The notes beneath the pieces are model-generated. The model made no database searches. It was given only the letters and a program-made list of their open reading frames with translations, and had not been told where the DNA came from. A DNA stretch of 44,655 nucleotides from JANSWY01 sp038525605 (GTDB lineage Bacteria > Bacteroidota > Bacteroidia > Cytophagales > Cyclobacteriaceae). The position numbers were made by a program, and so were the translations under genes. Location of the stretch: the NCBI GenBank assembly GCA_038525605.1, contig JBCBHL010000012.1:1-44655 (forward strand). The letters are read 5' to 3'. Below are positions 43,598-44,655 of this stretch, in pieces (within the stretch, counting starts at the first letter, position 1; each line of letters starts with the position of its first letter).

Positions 43598-43743
43598 TTG
43601 AACTATTTTTTTCTCTTACTTTTTTGATTAGTTGTGTGAATGCTTACTATTATTTGCTAGCTATTTCTTCGCATCTACTATCATGTTGCGTAGCTCAAAA
43701 GGCACACGTAAGAGAAATGAATATTTTTTTATTTTTTTTGAAA
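43598..43743. other. Upstream region of the PI-PLC/LamG gene
   Basis: About 145 AT-rich bases that should hold the minus-strand promoter. No clear TAnnTTTG box could be picked out. From here to the window end (44655) no gene is seen; the sequence is occupied by repeats. Confidence 0.4.
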
Positions 43744-43815
43744 CGTCATTTGGAGCTCAGTGAAGTGAAGTTGTTTTTTGTACCGTCATCCGAGCAGAGC
43801 GAAGGAATCTTATCT
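43744..43815. repeat. CGTCATT repeat pair, right flank of the PI-PLC gene
   Basis: A diverged direct copy of 36792-36870: CGTCATTTGGAGCTCAG, then GAAGTTGTTTTTTGTACCG, then TCATCCGAGCAGAGCGAAGG. Same unit order and same strand as the left-flank copy 7 kb away. Confidence 0.8.
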
Positions 43816-43931
43816 ATAGAAAGAAGCTAAGCACCTGCTATCTGTAAGATTGCTTCTCCCGACATTCCATGTGATTCTTACAATCCTATTAGTATATCAC
43901 TGTCGGGATCGCAAAGACGTAAAAATGACGG
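43783..43931. repeat. Inverted-ended element CCGTCAT...ATGACGG
   Basis: Begins CCGTCATCCGAGCAGAGCG and ends CGTAAAAATGACGG, giving perfect CCGTCAT/ATGACGG ends about 149 bp apart. Inner inverse segments pair too: GAAGGAATCTTAT with GTAAGATTGCTTC, and CCCGACATTCC with GTCGGGATCG. No coding capacity. It overlaps the end of the repeat pair at 43744-43815. Confidence 0.65.
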
Positions 43932-44065
43932 TGTAATTTGTCTTTTACCGTCATTCCGAGCACCGCGAAGGAATCTCATAAATGATTACGCTAGGCATTC
44001 CCCAACTTTGCTAATGACTAACTAAAACTCACAAAAAACACCCCAATCACCCTGTTGTCCATGGT

Positions 44066-44317
44066 CAAACCAAATCAGCCCATAAACTAAGTAGATATGT
44101 GTGCGGAATTAGTAGATAAGTGCGCGGGCAAACCAAATCAGTCGACGGAATTAGTAAATAAGTGCGCGGGAATTAAAAATCAGTGCATAAAATAAGTAGA
44201 TATGTGTGCGGGATAAGTAGATATGTGCGCCAGGAAAGTAAATTAGTGCTCGGGATTAGTAGATTAGTGCGTTATCCAACGAATTAGTGCACGGTCAAAG
44301 AAAATTCTTGCACAAGT
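44066..44317. repeat. 21-bp tandem repeat array, twelve units
   Basis: Twelve consecutive 21-bp units without an indel. The common form is ATTAGTAGATAAGTGCGCGG plus one base. Some units are diverged, including two starting CAAACCAAATCAG (units 1 and 4), which suggests a 63-bp higher-order period. The TGCGC core is shared with the reverse complement of the array at 270-458. At best alignment about 11 of 21 positions agree between the two consensus units. Confidence 0.9.
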
Positions 44318-44388
44318 TCATCCAATAAAACCGATTTATAAGTAAATAACTTATTAAGTAGAAGAACCAATTGATAAACCAGTCAAAA

Positions 44389-44420
44389 GATCAATCGACA
44401 ATTTAACGTCATTGTGAATG
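44389..44420. repeat. 32-bp direct repeat, first copy
   Basis: GATCAATCGACAATTTAACG followed by TCATTGTGAATG. It recurs at 44624-44655 with three mismatches, 235 bp downstream, flanking the GC-richer end of the inverted-ended element. Confidence 0.8.
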
Positions 44421-44623
44421 CTGTTGACATAACTCCATATTTAAGTATAGAACAATACCAGCATGAAACAATCTTACTCAAATAAGATGTCCACAATGTA
44501 TGCACTCCAGGACAATAGATTACTTCGCAAATTTCATATTCCTTCTAAAGTACTATCACACGAATTTGCTCGCTGTGCTAGCTGTAGCCTGTAGGCGTAA
44601 GATGGTAATGACGCACATGGAAC

Positions 44624-44655
44624 GATCAATCAACAATTTAGCGTCATTGTAAATG
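44624..44655. repeat. 32-bp direct repeat, second copy, cut by the window end
   Basis: GATCAATCAACAATTTAGCG followed by TCATTGTAAATG, matching 44389-44420 at 29 of 32 positions. The repeat may continue outside the window. Confidence 0.8.

Larger units (their letters stand above)
43949..44613. repeat. Long inverted-ended element containing the second 21-bp array
   Basis: Begins CGTCATTCCGAGCACCGCG and GAAGGAATCTCATAAATG, like 36976. Its right part (AGATTACTTCGCAAATT, GAATTTGCTCGCTG, GCTGTAGCCT, GGTAATGACG) repeats the right part of 36976-37221. The middle differs and holds the 21-bp array. The limits are drawn from end similarity only. Confidence 0.5.

Overview
The window looks like chromosomal DNA from a Bacteroidota bacterium, most likely of the order Cytophagales. 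Three secreted proteins end in type IX secretion system (T9SS) sorting domains, one of them of the 'gliding motility-associated' type B. There is a large MacB/FtsX permease carrying the N-terminal prefix domain typical of these bacteria, and a peptide with a Bacteroidetes-type double-glycine leader. The DNA is AT-rich, Shine-Dalgarno sequences are weak, and a few TAnnTTTG-like -7 boxes can be seen. I cannot name the genus. I see no rRNA, tRNA, CRISPR array, transposase or phage gene.

Layout: 1-774 is gene-free and holds a nine-unit 21-bp tandem array. 775-5545 holds an unknown protein, a cyclic-nucleotide-binding/AlbA_2 fusion, and a PadR regulator with its permease. 5912-7111 holds a DUF1826 protein and a small exported CFFCGG protein. 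7374-10860 holds a secreted type-B T9SS protein and a phospholipase D-like protein. 11089-14007 holds two short double-glycine peptide precursors (one intact, one with an apparent frameshift in a G6 run) around an outer-membrane barrel protein and arfB. 14358-15440 is a compact four-gene plus-strand cluster of small proteins. 15565-29064 is a fibre-like protein followed by a 4115-residue T9SS adhesin. 29651-32779 is a hybrid two-component protein. 33112-34437 holds a small exported protein and three very small proteins, two of them paralogous membrane proteins. 34606-36708 is a photolyase/cryptochrome plus a flavin-binding oxidase-like protein. 37337-43597 is a 2086-residue secreted protein with a PI-PLC-like domain and six LamG domains. 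43598-44655 is gene-free and repeat-rich.

Together the genes favour the cell surface: T9SS cargo (over 20 kb of coding sequence), an outer-membrane barrel, and a TPR sensor next to the adhesin genes. The small peptides suggest ribosomal natural products, but no maturation enzyme or exporter lies in the window. Non-coding DNA is unusually structured. There are two arrays with the same 21-bp period at opposite ends, a ~150-bp dispersed repeat in three places, and a family of CCGTCAT...ATGACGG inverted-repeat elements that flank the PI-PLC/LamG gene as long direct repeats.

The best candidates for something undescribed are the two peptide precursors with their frameshift, the 21-bp arrays, and the repeat-flanked surface gene.
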